45,690 bases of DNA from Prevotellaceae bacterium UBA711 (GCA_002297545.1 DBLZ01000078.1:1-45690); one strand, 5' to 3'; numbered from the stretch's first letter, positions 8,198 through 16,513 are shown. A program made the numbers and translations. Notes: generated by a model from the letters alone, not told the origin.

Positions 8198-8878
8198 ATG
8201 ATTAAAATTGAGAATCTGACAAAGGTCTTCCGCACGGAAGAAGTGGAGACGGTGGCACTGAACGGTGTGTCCCTGGAAGTGAGGGAGGGCGAGTTCGTGG
8301 CCATCATGGGACCGTCCGGTTGCGGCAAGTCCACATTGCTGAGCATACTCGGCCTGCTGGACAACCCCGACGAAGGCAACTATTACCTGGCAGGCGAAGA
8401 GGTGGGACACCTGCGCGAACGGGAGCGCACCATGCACCGCAAGGGAAACATCGGCTTCGTGTTCCAAAGCTTCAACCTCATTGACGAACTGACGGTGGAG
8501 GAGAACGTGGAACTGCAGTTGAAGTACCTGGACGTGCCCAAGGCGGAGCGCCGGGAGCGCGTAGTGGAGATATTGCGCAAGGTCAACCTCTCGCATCGTG
8601 CCAAGCACTATCCCCAGCAACTTTCCGGCGGCCAGCAGCAGCGTGTGGCCATAGCACGTGCCGTCATCGGCAAGCCCAAGCTGATTCTGGCCGACGAGCC
8701 TACGGGCAACCTCGACTCCAAGAATGGCAAGGAGGTGATGGAACTGCTGTCGCAGCTACACGACGAGGGCAGCACCATAGTCATGGTGACGCATTCCCAG
8801 CACGATGCCACATACGCCGGACGCATCATCAACCTCTTCGACGGCCAGGTGGTGGACAAGATGAACGGACTGCTGTAA
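8198..8878 (+). CDS. ABC transporter ATP-binding protein, MacB/LolD-like
   Basis: 226 residues, a single nucleotide-binding domain. Walker A GPSGCGKST at 38-46, Q-loop in FVFQSFNLID, signature LSGGQQQRVAIARA near 142-155, Walker B LILADEPTGN near 160-169 with D-loop NLDS, and switch His in VTHSQHD. This is the LolD/MacB/FtsE class that drives mechanotransmission exporters with FtsX-type permeases. The partner permease follows at 9463, but a 584-bp gap filled with repeats separates them. Upstream spacing from hlyD is 71 bp. Confidence 0.95.
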   Translation: MIKIENLTKVFRTEEVETVALNGVSLEVREGEFVAIMGPSGCGKSTLLSILGLLDNPDEGNYYLAGEEVGHLRERERTMHRKGNIGFVFQSFNLIDELTVEENVELQLKYLDVPKAERRERVVEILRKVNLSHRAKHYPQQLSGGQQQRVAIARAVIGKPKLILADEPTGNLDSKNGKEVMELLSQLHDEGSTIVMVTHSQHDATYAGRIINLFDGQVVDKMNGLL

Positions 8879-8974
8879 TGTCTGTAAAGCGCTGATATAG
8901 ATAGTTTGTTCCATGTCACGGCAAGTATGATTCAGAATGTCAACAAGTATGATGTTACAGGATTACAGCATGTT

Positions 8975-9032
8975 GCGCCCCGAAGGGGCAGCGAGCCCAC
9001 AGCCCAGGGCAAGCGAAGCGGCACCCTGGGTA
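8975..9032 (+). repeat. GC-rich palindromic repeat module (GCR), copy 2; left arm of a composite inverted repeat
   Basis: 58 bp beginning GCGCCCCGAAGGGGCAGCGA and ending CACCCTGGGTA. It is the reverse complement of 9153-9210 with one mismatch in 58. Internally it carries the palindromes GCCCCGAAGGGGC and CCCAGGGC...CCCTGGG. Confidence 0.9.
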
Positions 9033-9054
9033 TCATACCCCATCAACAAACTAT

Positions 9055-9130
9055 CGCCCTGCAAGGGCAAAAGCCCTCTATATTAGACTGATGGCACATA
9101 ACTACATGATGCTTTTGCCCTTACAGGGCG
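9055..9130. repeat. Inner 20-bp inverted repeat of the composite element
   Basis: CGCCCTGCAAGGGCAAAAGC (9055-9074) and its complement with one mismatch (9111-9130) enclose 36 bp. The distance to the outer 58-bp arms is exactly 22 bp on both sides, although those 22-bp stretches are not complementary to each other. Confidence 0.85.
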
Positions 9131-9152
9131 CACGGCCAAGGATGTAGGCCTG

Positions 9153-9210
9153 TACCCAGGGTGTCGCTTCGCTTGCCCTGGGCTGTGGGCTCGCTGCCCC
9201 TTCGGGGCGC
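9153..9210 (-). repeat. GC-rich palindromic repeat module (GCR), copy 3; right arm of the composite inverted repeat
   Basis: Reverse complement of the module at 8975-9032, 57 of 58 bases identical. Its last six bases are also the first bases of the first 34-bp direct repeat (9205-9238). Confidence 0.9.
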
Positions 9211-9302
9211 AGGCCATCCGGGGTAGCAATACTACATAAAGCAATGCGAATCTTTGCAATTCCGACAAGGGCGCAGGCCATCCGGGGTAACAATACTACA
9301 TA
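9205..9302 (+). repeat. 34-bp direct repeat, two copies 64 bp apart
   Basis: Copies at 9205-9238 and 9269-9302 begin GGGCGCAGGCCATCCGGGGT and end CAATACTACATA. They differ at one base (G versus A). The rest of the gap up to 9462 is an AT-rich leader of the permease gene with nothing else I recognise. Confidence 0.9.
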
Positions 9303-9462
9303 GAGAACCATATTCAATGTACCTATATACAAACGGCCAACATAAAGCTGCCAATGATAGTAATCAGTCATCCTAATGACTGACTTACTATAATACGTTG
9401 CTGGGCATACCATTGCCCGCATTGCAACAGACCATTATTACATAGACACACATACATAAATT

Positions 9463-11817
9463 ATGAAAACATTCCTGCACTACATGCGTCGCTACAGGCT
9501 GGCGACCTTCCTGAACCTCTTGGGTATAGCCCTTACCCTCGCAGGCCTGTACATATTGTGCATACATATTGATTACAACCGCAGCTACAACCACTGCGTC
9601 AAGGACTATGAGACGCTCTACAGGCTGGACTTCTGCAATGATGAGGGACATTGGCAGGCCATTTTTCCGCGCCCTATGGCGGAGTATCTGGAAAAATGCC
9701 CGCAGATAGATGGAGTTGCCATACTCGGCTGGTCCAACAGTTGGGTCCTGGACAATGACGGCACAGCCATGGACGTGCCGGTCACCACCGAGTTGGGCAA
9801 TTCTGTAGCCCTCTTTGGCGCCGAACGCGTGGACGGTGTACTGGAGACGGTTGCCGGCGAAAACACTGCGGTGATACCGGCATCGCTTGCCACCACGCTT
9901 TTTGGAGACAAGTATGCTGCCGGGCGCGTGCTGAAGTGGGCAGGTGGAGTGCACTTTACAGTGGCTGGCGTGTACGAGGACTTCCCTGCCAACTGCAGCA
10001 TGGCGAATAACGTATATGTCAACATGGGTGATGAGAACCGTGGGGCACACCACAACTACAGTTATCATATCTTCTTCCGCAGCAAGGAAGACTTGGAGAG
10101 CCTGAGGAAAATCGTTGGCAACGCGATACATCAGTACGAGTTGGACCGTATGGGAGGTGCTGATAACGTCAGCGAGGAGGTCGAAGAGGTATTGGCCACC
10201 ATGAAGTATGTCCCCGTGCCTGTCGCCGAGACGTATTTTACTGCCCATGACGTATCCTTGGACAGGGGAAGCCTGTCTGCCCTCTACATGCAGGAGTTTG
10301 CCGCCGCACTGCTGCTCATAGTGTGCATAATCAACTTTACCAACTTTTCCATGGGACAAGCACCTGTGCGCATCCGTTCGGTGCTCACCCGCAGAGTGTT
10401 GGGCGAAAGCCTCATGAATCTGCGTGCAGGCCTTCTTGCCGAGGCGGCATTTGTAGGGGTACTGGCCTATGCCCTGTCCCTGGGCATCGTCTGGCTGGTG
10501 GGCAAGGCACCCGCTGCATCCGAATGGTTTTCCGTGGATATCACCATCGGGCACCATCCCGTGCTGCTGTTGCTCTTGCTGGGTACCGGCATCTGCATAG
10601 GGCTGTTGTCGGCCGCCTACAGCACATACTACATAACGTCCTTCTCCCCTGTATGCGCCATGAAGGGTAACTTCGCCCTGACCCCGCAGGGACAGAAGAT
10701 ACGCACGTGGCTGGTGGGGTTGCAGATATGCGTGTCCCTGGTGATGGCCGTCTTCGTAGGTTGTATCTATAGCCAGAGCCGTTATATCTACAAGTCCGAA
10801 TATGGATATGCCAAGGACTCCATACTGATAGACAACATTGCGGGGGCACACCAATACTCATGCAGCAAGGCCACCATGCGCACCGAACTGGAGCAACTGC
10901 CATGCGTGGCATCTGTGTCTTTTTCTAACTTCTGCCTTGGCACCAATGATACGTACATGGGTTGGGGAAGAGGCAACGGTGAGGTCAATTACTCGTTCCA
11001 GGCACTGCCCGTGGACTGGAAGTTCCTGCGCACCTACGGCATAGACATCGTGGAGGGCAGGGATTTCACGGAGCACGACGGTGACGTGTATATCATCAAC
11101 GAGGCCATGAAACGCGCCTATCCCGAACTGCAGGTAGACAAGCCACTGTATGACGGTGAGCTTACCATCGTGGGCATCTGCAAGGATATCCGAGCCTTCT
11201 CCACACGTGTGGACAACAGCCAGACACCACTCGCCTTCGTCATCTTTGGCCCTAAGTACGCGGGCTGGGGAGACCCATGCAACAATATATGTATACGTCT
11301 GGCTCCGGGAGTGAACATCATGGACTCACGCAGGCAGATTGCGGCAACGCTGGACAAGTATGCCGTAGGAGCCAAGTCCGACCTGGTATTCCTGGACCAT
11401 CTGATGGAGCAGACCTACCGCGAGGAACTTGCCTTTGTGGGCCTGATGCAATTGTGTTCCATCCTTACGATGATAATCACGCTGATAGGCGTCTTCTGCC
11501 TGACGATGTTCGAGACCGAGTATCGCCGCAAGGAGATAGCCATCCGCAAGGTCATGGGCAGCAGCGTGTCGCAGGTGCTTGGACTTTTTGCCGGTAAATA
11601 TGCCGTGCCCCTCGTGGCCGCGTTTGCCGTGGCCGTGCCCGTCGGGTACTATTTCAGCACGCAGTGGCTTCAGAACTTCGCCGAGCATGTGCCAGTCCAC
11701 TGGTGGCTCTTCCCTCTGGCATTCCTGATGGTGGGTGCCATAGTGCTGCTGACGGTGACGGTGCAGAGCTGGCGCGTGGCCACGATGAACCCCTTCCTGA
11801 GCATAAAGACGGAGTGA
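9463..11817 (+). CDS. ABC transporter permease, FtsX/MacB type with eight membrane helices
   Basis: 784 residues. One membrane helix at ~15-37, a large periplasmic domain (MacB-PCD-like) to ~270, three helices at ~272-390, one at ~425-445 (RTWLVGLQICVSLVMAVFVG), a second periplasmic domain, and three helices at ~650-770. The segment MFETEYRRKEIAIRKVMGSS is the conserved cytoplasmic coupling motif of FtsX permeases. This duplicated architecture is typical of Bacteroidetes permeases that pair with a separate LolD-like ATPase. It probably works with the ATPase at 8198, HlyD at 6876 and TolC at 5548. Because repeats have entered the intergenic region, it may be translated from a separate or read-through transcript. 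Confidence 0.9.
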   Translation: MKTFLHYMRRYRLATFLNLLGIALTLAGLYILCIHIDYNRSYNHCVKDYETLYRLDFCNDEGHWQAIFPRPMAEYLEKCPQIDGVAILGWSNSWVLDNDGTAMDVPVTTELGNSVALFGAERVDGVLETVAGENTAVIPASLATTLFGDKYAAGRVLKWAGGVHFTVAGVYEDFPANCSMANNVYVNMGDENRGAHHNYSYHIFFRSKEDLESLRKIVGNAIHQYELDRMGGADNVSEEVEEVLATMKYVPVPVAETYFTAHDVSLDRGSLSALYMQEFAAALLLIVCIINFTNFSMGQAPVRIRSVLTRRVLGESLMNLRAGLLAEAAFVGVLAYALSLGIVWLVGKAPAASEWFSVDITIGHHPVLLLLLLGTGICIGLLSAAYSTYYITSFSPVCAMKGNFALTPQGQKIRTWLVGLQICVSLVMAVFVGCIYSQSRYIYKSEYGYAKDSILIDNIAGAHQYSCSKATMRTELEQLPCVASVSFSNFCLGTNDTYMGWGRGNGEVNYSFQALPVDWKFLRTYGIDIVEGRDFTEHDGDVYIINEAMKRAYPELQVDKPLYDGELTIVGICKDIRAFSTRVDNSQTPLAFVIFGPKYAGWGDPCNNICIRLAPGVNIMDSRRQIAATLDKYAVGAKSDLVFLDHLMEQTYREELAFVGLMQLCSILTMIITLIGVFCLTMFETEYRRKEIAIRKVMGSSVSQVLGLFAGKYAVPLVAAFAVAVPVGYYFSTQWLQNFAEHVPVHWWLFPLAFLMVGAIVLLTVTVQSWRVATMNPFLSIKTE

Positions 11818-11834
11818 GGACTTTCTCCTTTCAC

Positions 11835-11870
11835 CGGGGTATCGGATATATCCGATGCCCCGTAGTTTGT
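11835..11870 (+). terminator. Rho-independent-type terminator of the exporter operon
   Basis: Stem CGGGGTATCGGA (11835-11846) against TCCGATGCCCCG (11851-11862) around TATA, one G-T pair, followed by TAGTTTGTTTGT. It starts 18 bp after the permease stop codon. Confidence 0.75.
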
Positions 11871-11915
11871 TTGTGCATTTCTTAGATAATCGTTCAATGA
11901 TGCCCCCGGACATTA

Positions 11916-12258
11916 GGATCATCCGAAATTTGGAGTGATGCCGGCAATTGGCGGACTGTATGTCATATTAAGTGTCATCATGCGGTATGATGATATGCAT
12001 CCGCGCGAGGTGATGCACGCAGAATAGACTCACCCAATAAATCAGAGGGAGCTTCTTGATTGAGCAATAAAGTTTGCACGCATCCGAAAGTCCAGTAGAA
12101 ACGCGGACGAGAGTCTACTAAAGTCTGGGGCGAGAGTCCAATAGAGTCAAGCCCCCGACTCCAGTAGAGTCAAAAATACGTGTCTCGCGACGGCCTGCCT
12201 TTGATCTCATTTTTTGCCTTTGGGGATTTTGCGTGTCACTCCAAATGTCGGATGAACC
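11916..12258. mobile_element. Putative non-coding MITE-like unit with 23-bp terminal inverted repeats
   Basis: The left end 11916-11938 (GGATCATCCGAAATTTGGAG, then TGA) and the right end 12236-12258 are inverted copies with 21 of 23 matches. The 343-bp interval has no gene and holds the R23 tandem array at 12088-12171. No target-site duplication is evident, and the right end sits six bases from the stop of the LRR gene, so an extended terminator-like structure is an alternative. Confidence 0.45.
12088..12171. repeat. Tandem array, 23-bp period, about 3.7 units (family R23, locus 2)
   Basis: Units begin at 12088, 12111, 12134 and 12157, exactly 23 bp apart. Starts are AAGTCCAGTAGAAACGCGGA, GAGTCTACTAAAGTC, GAGTCCAATAGAGTC and GACTCCAGTAGAGTC. 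The first unit shares GTCCAGTAGAAACGCGG-type sequence with the first unit of locus 1 (2064-2086, TCCAGTAGAAACGCGG in common), and both arrays end in GACTCCAGTAGAGTC. Confidence 0.85.
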
Positions 12259-12263
12259 GAACA

Positions 12264-13370
12264 TTATGGCACATACACGAAATACTGCTGATAATGACTA
12301 TATGCTGTTTCGTAGTTCTTATCATGCTTCTTTTTGACAAACTTGCTAAGTTCATCAAGGTAGTACTCCTTGTATTGTAGTGGTATCTTTATTGTCTCCA
12401 GATCTGATGACTCGTCTAAAAAGTCAAATGGTCGCTCCATAATTACTTTGCCCTTAAAGGTGATAGACTGCAAAGACCTACAACCAGAAAAAACACCTGC
12501 ACCCATTGATGCCTCAGTACTGGCTATTGTGGCGTTACGTAGCGAAACGCAGTCAGCAAGCACTTTGTCCCCTATCTTGATACAAGAAGCAGGTATAGTT
12601 ACGTTCTCTAACTTATAACATTTATAAAACGCCATGTTGCCTATCTCTATCATTGTATTGGGAATTTTTATGCGCTTTAATTTCCAACAATAGCAGAATG
12701 CCTTGTCCTTAATGGCTGTTATGCCTTTGGGCAGTATGACAGAAGACATACGATAGCCTCCACGTGTTCTTGTTCCTCTTCCTGAAGGCTCTCTGTAAAA
12801 AGCTTCTACTCCTATACTGGTCACATGGTATAGAGTTCCGTCATAATTCACCGTATCAGGTATAATCACCGAACCATAAAAATCAGGACGGCTGTAACTC
12901 TCCATTTCCACAGTTCTGGTACCGGATATAACATTGTAACCATTGTCGTCAACATAAAAGGAAGGTAATGATGACAGCACGTAAAACATCCAGACTGCTG
13001 CAAGAAAAACAATGGCGTATGGGCGGAAGAGTATGGCACCTAAACGCTCATGCAGTCCACTTCCATATCGGTATATGCTCTGCTTCCAATTCTTCTCCAT
13101 AAATGGTAGCGCGCAATATGCAATGCATCCTCCGATAAGGAATATCCATTTATATATATGGAGAAAATGCATCCAGTTACAAGCCTGACCGATGGCGCGG
13201 ATCAGCATTAGACTGATATATATCATTACTGCCGCTATTCCTACTATCCGCCATTTCGTATCATTCCACTTATTATGTGGATTAAATACTGCACAGAAAA
13301 TGAAGAATGCTCCCAACATGGGAATATGGCTCATGATGAAAAGCAAAACGCTCACTATATCCTTACTCAT
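12264..13370 (-). CDS. Membrane protein with BspA-type leucine-rich repeats
   Basis: 368 residues. Four hydrophobic segments (about 5-28, 41-60, 70-90 and 115-135) followed by a soluble region with BspA/LRR_5-like repeats: IPDTVNYDGTLYHVTSIGVEAF, ILPKGITAIKDKAFCYCWKL, IPNTMIEIGNMAFYKCYKL and IPASCIKIGDKVLADCVSL, each about 23 residues. BspA repeats commonly mediate binding to host or bacterial surfaces, but here they are joined to a four-helix membrane module and lack a signal peptide, so the side on which they face is unclear. The gene is visibly richer in A/T than its neighbours, which suggests acquisition. ATG at 13370 is chosen; an earlier ATG stops after three codons. Function unknown. 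Confidence 0.8.
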   Translation of the reverse strand: MSKDIVSVLLFIMSHIPMLGAFFIFCAVFNPHNKWNDTKWRIVGIAAVMIYISLMLIRAIGQACNWMHFLHIYKWIFLIGGCIAYCALPFMEKNWKQSIYRYGSGLHERLGAILFRPYAIVFLAAVWMFYVLSSLPSFYVDDNGYNVISGTRTVEMESYSRPDFYGSVIIPDTVNYDGTLYHVTSIGVEAFYREPSGRGTRTRGGYRMSSVILPKGITAIKDKAFCYCWKLKRIKIPNTMIEIGNMAFYKCYKLENVTIPASCIKIGDKVLADCVSLRNATIASTEASMGAGVFSGCRSLQSITFKGKVIMERPFDFLDESSDLETIKIPLQYKEYYLDELSKFVKKKHDKNYETAYSHYQQYFVYVP

Positions 13371-13451
13371 CTTTTCATGCTCTTAATGATGTGCCGTGTC
13401 ACTATTTGATACTTGACAATTATAGCTTCATGATTCCATCGGAGGAGGGGC

Positions 13452-13568
13452 TTATTTTGCCGGTATGCACCAATAGAGGAATACGAAGGCGATGAGCAGG
13501 ACAACGATGGCCATGGCCATGATGCCCCACATGAAGCGTTGGTTGGACTTGCGGATGTCGTGTCTCAT
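13452..13568 (-). CDS. Small single-pass membrane protein, 38 residues
   Basis: Begins MRHDIRKSNQRFMW, followed by one hydrophobic helix (about residues 14-33, rich in Ile/Val/Leu/Ala) and a short tail ending WCIPAK. The basic start suggests an N-in orientation. It lies 60 bp downstream of the S41 protease gene and 81 bp upstream of the LRR gene, all on the minus strand. Codon use matches the neighbours and the protein-like layout (charged head, single helix) supports a real gene. Function unknown; it may be a regulator or chaperone of the adjacent membrane-associated protease (inference). Confidence 0.55.
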   Translation of the reverse strand: MRHDIRKSNQRFMWGIMAMAIVVLLIAFVFLYWCIPAK

Positions 13569-13628
13569 AATGGCATATTATTATATAATGTATGTTATGG
13601 AAAAGCTGTAGCAGAGAGGTGAGGGGGC

Positions 13629-15293
13629 TTATTCCTTGTCTCCTTCCTTCAGTATTGCATTGTAGCCATCTGGATTGCGAAGCAGATCTACGGCGCGGCG
13701 ATAGACCTTGTCTTGCGGCATGGTGTGGCGCAGGACACCCTTTTGCATATAGTAGCGACCTATGATTTCGCTCTCGAGGTAGGGTACTATGTGGTGGCGC
13801 AGGCGTTCCAGATCCTTGGCGGTGTCCGGGGCGAACTTGGCCTCCAAGGCCTTCATTTCTTGTTCGGCTTCTTCCAGATAGCCCTCCATACGGGCTATTT
13901 GGCGCAGGAACTTCATGGCCTCGTCCGAACGGCGGTTGTACTTGAAATCTGCCTCCCGGACATAGCGGCAGAAGTCGGCGTATGTGCTGTCGTCCACATG
14001 GAACTCGCCCGGGGCGGCAATTGTGGGATGACGGTTGACAAAGTCGGTGACCCAGTCGAAGAAGATGTAGCTGTTGGCAAGGTCATAGACCATGGTGGGA
14101 AGGGTGTCGGTGGTGACCACACTGTCAGGCTGTATGCCTCCACCGTCCATCACGCGGCGACCGCCTCGGGTGTAAAATGGCTTTTGCAGAGAGTCTGGAA
14201 TGGCTTTGATATTGCCGTTGTGATCGTATTCGTGTGCCTGAATGCAACGGCCGGAAGGGATGTAGTAACGTCCGGTAGTTACCTTAAGCTCACCACGATA
14301 GGGTACATCCCGCAGGGCCTGTACCAGTCCTTTTCCGAATGTGCGTGTGCCCATTACCACGGCGCGGTCCATGTCCTGGAGGGCACCGCTGAGAATTTCG
14401 GAAGAAGAGGCCGACCCGCCATTGACCAGAACCACAAGGGGCAGCTCGGGTGCCACGGGATCGGAGGTGGTGAAGTACTCGTGGTTGGTGGCAGGTTGCT
14501 TTCCCTTGGTATAGACCACTTTGATGCCCTTGTCCAAAAACAGATTGACGATGTCCACGGCTTCGTTCACGGCTCCACCGCCATTGTCGCGGATGTCCAG
14601 GATGAGGCTACGGGCACCCTGTGAGGTCAACTGCAGCAGGGCATTGCGCATCTCGCGGGCACAGCCTGTGGTGAAACTGTTGAAGTTGATATAGCCTATG
14701 CCCTCGTCCATGATGCCGTAATAGGGAATGGACGGCACCTGTATGGTGCGGCGTGTGATGTGGGCGGTGTGGATGCCTTCGGTGCCCGGACGCCGGTAGC
14801 ACAGTTCCATGGTGGTACCGGTTTCGCCTCGCAACATCTCCGAAACCTTGGACGTGGGCATGCCCTTTATGTCCTTGCCGTCTACGGAGATGATGATGTC
14901 GCCGGCCCTGAGTCCAGCCTCCAGGCTGGGCGAGTTGGCAAACGGTTCGCTGATGACCACGCGATCCAGTTTCTCGTGATAGCGGATGTAGCTACCTATG
15001 CCCGCGTATTTTCCCGTGGCCATTTGGCGCAAGTCATCGTCGTCGGCAGGGTAGTATCCGGTGAACGGATCCACGCGCATGAGCATGCCGTCTATGGCCC
15101 AACGAATGACGGTATCGGCAGCCAAGGTGTCCACATAGTAGAGGTCCAAGGCTCGGTATATCTCGTTGAATATCTCCAGGTTCCGCGTTATTTTGGAATT
15201 GTGGTTCTCTGTCGCCTGTCCGTATGCCTGTCCTCCTGTTCCGAAGAAGGTCAAGGCCAGGACGAGGATGAAGTATTTCAGTATGGCTTTCAT
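13629..15293 (-). CDS. C-terminal processing peptidase, S41 family, with PDZ domain
   Basis: 554 residues from the ATG at 15293, which gives the signal peptide MKAILKYFILVLALTFFG; an in-frame ATG at 15317 adds eight polar residues before it and is less likely. Order: N-terminal helical domain, PDZ domain at about 85-170 (GLRAGDIIISVDGKDIKGM), then the protease core with LVNGGSASSSEILSGAL carrying the Ser nucleophile and TFGKGLVQ carrying the Lys of the Ser-Lys dyad. CtpA-like enzymes cut periplasmic substrates near their C-termini. The long C-terminal part, about 180 residues, is helical and typical of Bacteroidetes members. The next gene on this strand is the 38-residue membrane peptide. Confidence 0.93.
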   Translation of the reverse strand: MKAILKYFILVLALTFFGTGGQAYGQATENHNSKITRNLEIFNEIYRALDLYYVDTLAADTVIRWAIDGMLMRVDPFTGYYPADDDDLRQMATGKYAGIGSYIRYHEKLDRVVISEPFANSPSLEAGLRAGDIIISVDGKDIKGMPTSKVSEMLRGETGTTMELCYRRPGTEGIHTAHITRRTIQVPSIPYYGIMDEGIGYINFNSFTTGCAREMRNALLQLTSQGARSLILDIRDNGGGAVNEAVDIVNLFLDKGIKVVYTKGKQPATNHEYFTTSDPVAPELPLVVLVNGGSASSSEILSGALQDMDRAVVMGTRTFGKGLVQALRDVPYRGELKVTTGRYYIPSGRCIQAHEYDHNGNIKAIPDSLQKPFYTRGGRRVMDGGGIQPDSVVTTDTLPTMVYDLANSYIFFDWVTDFVNRHPTIAAPGEFHVDDSTYADFCRYVREADFKYNRRSDEAMKFLRQIARMEGYLEEAEQEMKALEAKFAPDTAKDLERLRHHIVPYLESEIIGRYYMQKGVLRHTMPQDKVYRRAVDLLRNPDGYNAILKEGDKE

Positions 15294-15366
15294 TGCAGAT
15301 GTATGTGTTATATCCATGCCTTTCTCAATGTGGGCATGGGACTATGGTAACGATTGCCTATGTGGT

Positions 15367-16347
15367 TCAGCGGCAATGTATTCCGGTCTTTATCCTGTTC
15401 CATGCGGCAGGACTCAGCTGGCTGCCCGTCACCTGTATGGCCTCGGAAGCCAGGATACTACCCGTCTGCAGGCACTTCTCCAGACGATGGCCGCGTGTCA
15501 ATGCGTGTAGGAAGCCCGCGGCAAAGTAGTCGCCTGCAGCCGTGGTGTCCACGACATTGTGTACGGGGATGGCATTGCACTGGAAAATGCGTCCGCCGTC
15601 GTTCATGGCTATGGAACCGTGCTCGCCCAGTTTTACCACAGCCGTCTGGCACAGGTGAGCCAGATGGCGCAGTTGCTCCTTGGAATCGAAACTGCCAGTA
15701 AAGGCACGTGCCTCACCCTCGTTGGCAAAGACTATATCTATGTAATCGGATATGAGGTGATGGAAGTATATGCGGTTCTTGCTGACCACATTGAAACTGG
15801 ACAGATCCAGGCTGATGATGAGGCCGGCCTGTTTAGCTTTCTTACAGATAGCCTCGATCAGTTCCTCGCTCTGTACCAGGTAGCCCTCGACGTGAAGCAG
15901 GTCATAACCATGGAACAGTTCTTCCGTGATATCGCCGGCAGTCAGATAATAAGCAGCTCCCAGCCATGTGCCGAATGTACGATTGCCACCGGGCGTGATA
16001 AACGTGTGAGCCATGCCGGTACCTTCATTGCCGTGTAGCAACTGAGTTTGCACGCCGGCCTGTTTCAACTGTGCCTCGAAAAAGCGTCCCATAGCATCAT
16101 CTCCCACGCGGCCTATGAAGCCGGGTTCGCGTTCCAGTCGGCCCAGTGCCACCATGGTGTTGCTTATGCTGCCACCGCTGGCATAGGTCTTCTCGATATT
16201 GCGTGTCATATCCTCGATGACATGCTCCCAACGTTCATTGATGAGGGTCATCGCGTCTTTCTTCAGGTGTATCTCACTGAGCAGATGCTCGTCTTGCAGG
16301 TGGTAGAGAACGTCCACCAATGCGTTGCCAATCCCAAGTATTTTCAT
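15367..16347 (-). CDS. PfkB-family sugar/nucleoside kinase
   Basis: 326 residues. Ribokinase fold: the start MKILGIGNALVDVLYHL has the first glycine-rich substrate region, GGSISNTMVALGRL matches the first PfkB signature, and VVDTTAAGDYFAAGFL near residues 264-279 matches the second, with the catalytic Asp and anion hole; Ala replaces the usual Gly in DTxGAGD. Such enzymes transfer phosphate from ATP to a sugar or nucleoside; the closest style is the adenosine kinase-like group common in Bacteroidetes, so adenosine, inosine or a sugar are candidates. It has its own promoter facing the tRNA-Asn promoter. Confidence 0.88.
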   Translation of the reverse strand: MKILGIGNALVDVLYHLQDEHLLSEIHLKKDAMTLINERWEHVIEDMTRNIEKTYASGGSISNTMVALGRLEREPGFIGRVGDDAMGRFFEAQLKQAGVQTQLLHGNEGTGMAHTFITPGGNRTFGTWLGAAYYLTAGDITEELFHGYDLLHVEGYLVQSEELIEAICKKAKQAGLIISLDLSSFNVVSKNRIYFHHLISDYIDIVFANEGEARAFTGSFDSKEQLRHLAHLCQTAVVKLGEHGSIAMNDGGRIFQCNAIPVHNVVDTTAAGDYFAAGFLHALTRGHRLEKCLQTGSILASEAIQVTGSQLSPAAWNRIKTGIHCR

Positions 16348-16368
16348 GTCTGTCTCTATTTTTTACTG

Positions 16369-16376
16369 CAAAGATA
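16369..16376 (-). promoter_or_regulatory. -7 box of the pfkB-family gene
   Basis: Reads TATCTTTG on the minus strand, 22 bp upstream of the ATG at 16347. It forms an inverted repeat with the identical box of the tRNA promoter at 16400-16407. Confidence 0.5.
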
Positions 16377-16407
16377 TTGTTTATTTCCGAAAAAAGCCCT
16401 ATCTTTG
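16376..16407 (+). promoter_or_regulatory. Promoter of the tRNA-Asn pair
   Basis: ATTG at 16376-16379, 20 bp, TATCTTTG at 16400-16407, 32 bp before the first tRNA-Asn. Confidence 0.6.
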
Positions 16408-16439
16408 CACCGCAATTGAGAAAATAACTCATAAATGAT

Positions 16440-16513
16440 GCTTCAGTAGCTCAGTTGGTTAGAGCACATGACTGTTAATCATGGGGTCGTTGGTTCAAGC
16501 CCATCCTGGAGCG
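16440..16513 (+). tRNA. tRNA-Asn(GTT), copy 1
   Basis: 74 nt. Acceptor arms GCTTCAG and CTGGAGC pair over seven positions (one G-U), discriminator G. The D-arm contains AGCTCAGTTGGTTAGAGC, the anticodon stem CATGA/TCATG encloses CTGTTAA with anticodon GTT, and the T-arm contains GGTTCAAGCC. CCA is not encoded. Confidence 0.95.

Noticed and set aside
9083..9422. Short minus-strand frames such as MACAPKGQRAHS
   Set aside because: They are translations of the GC-rich repeat modules; similar strings appear wherever the module occurs.
9388..10854. 488-codon open frame on the minus strand
   Set aside because: Antisense shadow of the ABC permease; no signal or domain pattern.
15313..15338. Terminator between pfkB and the S41 gene
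   Set aside because: A 7-bp stem (CCATGCC/GGCATGG) exists but the loop is 12 nt and no T-run follows on the minus strand.
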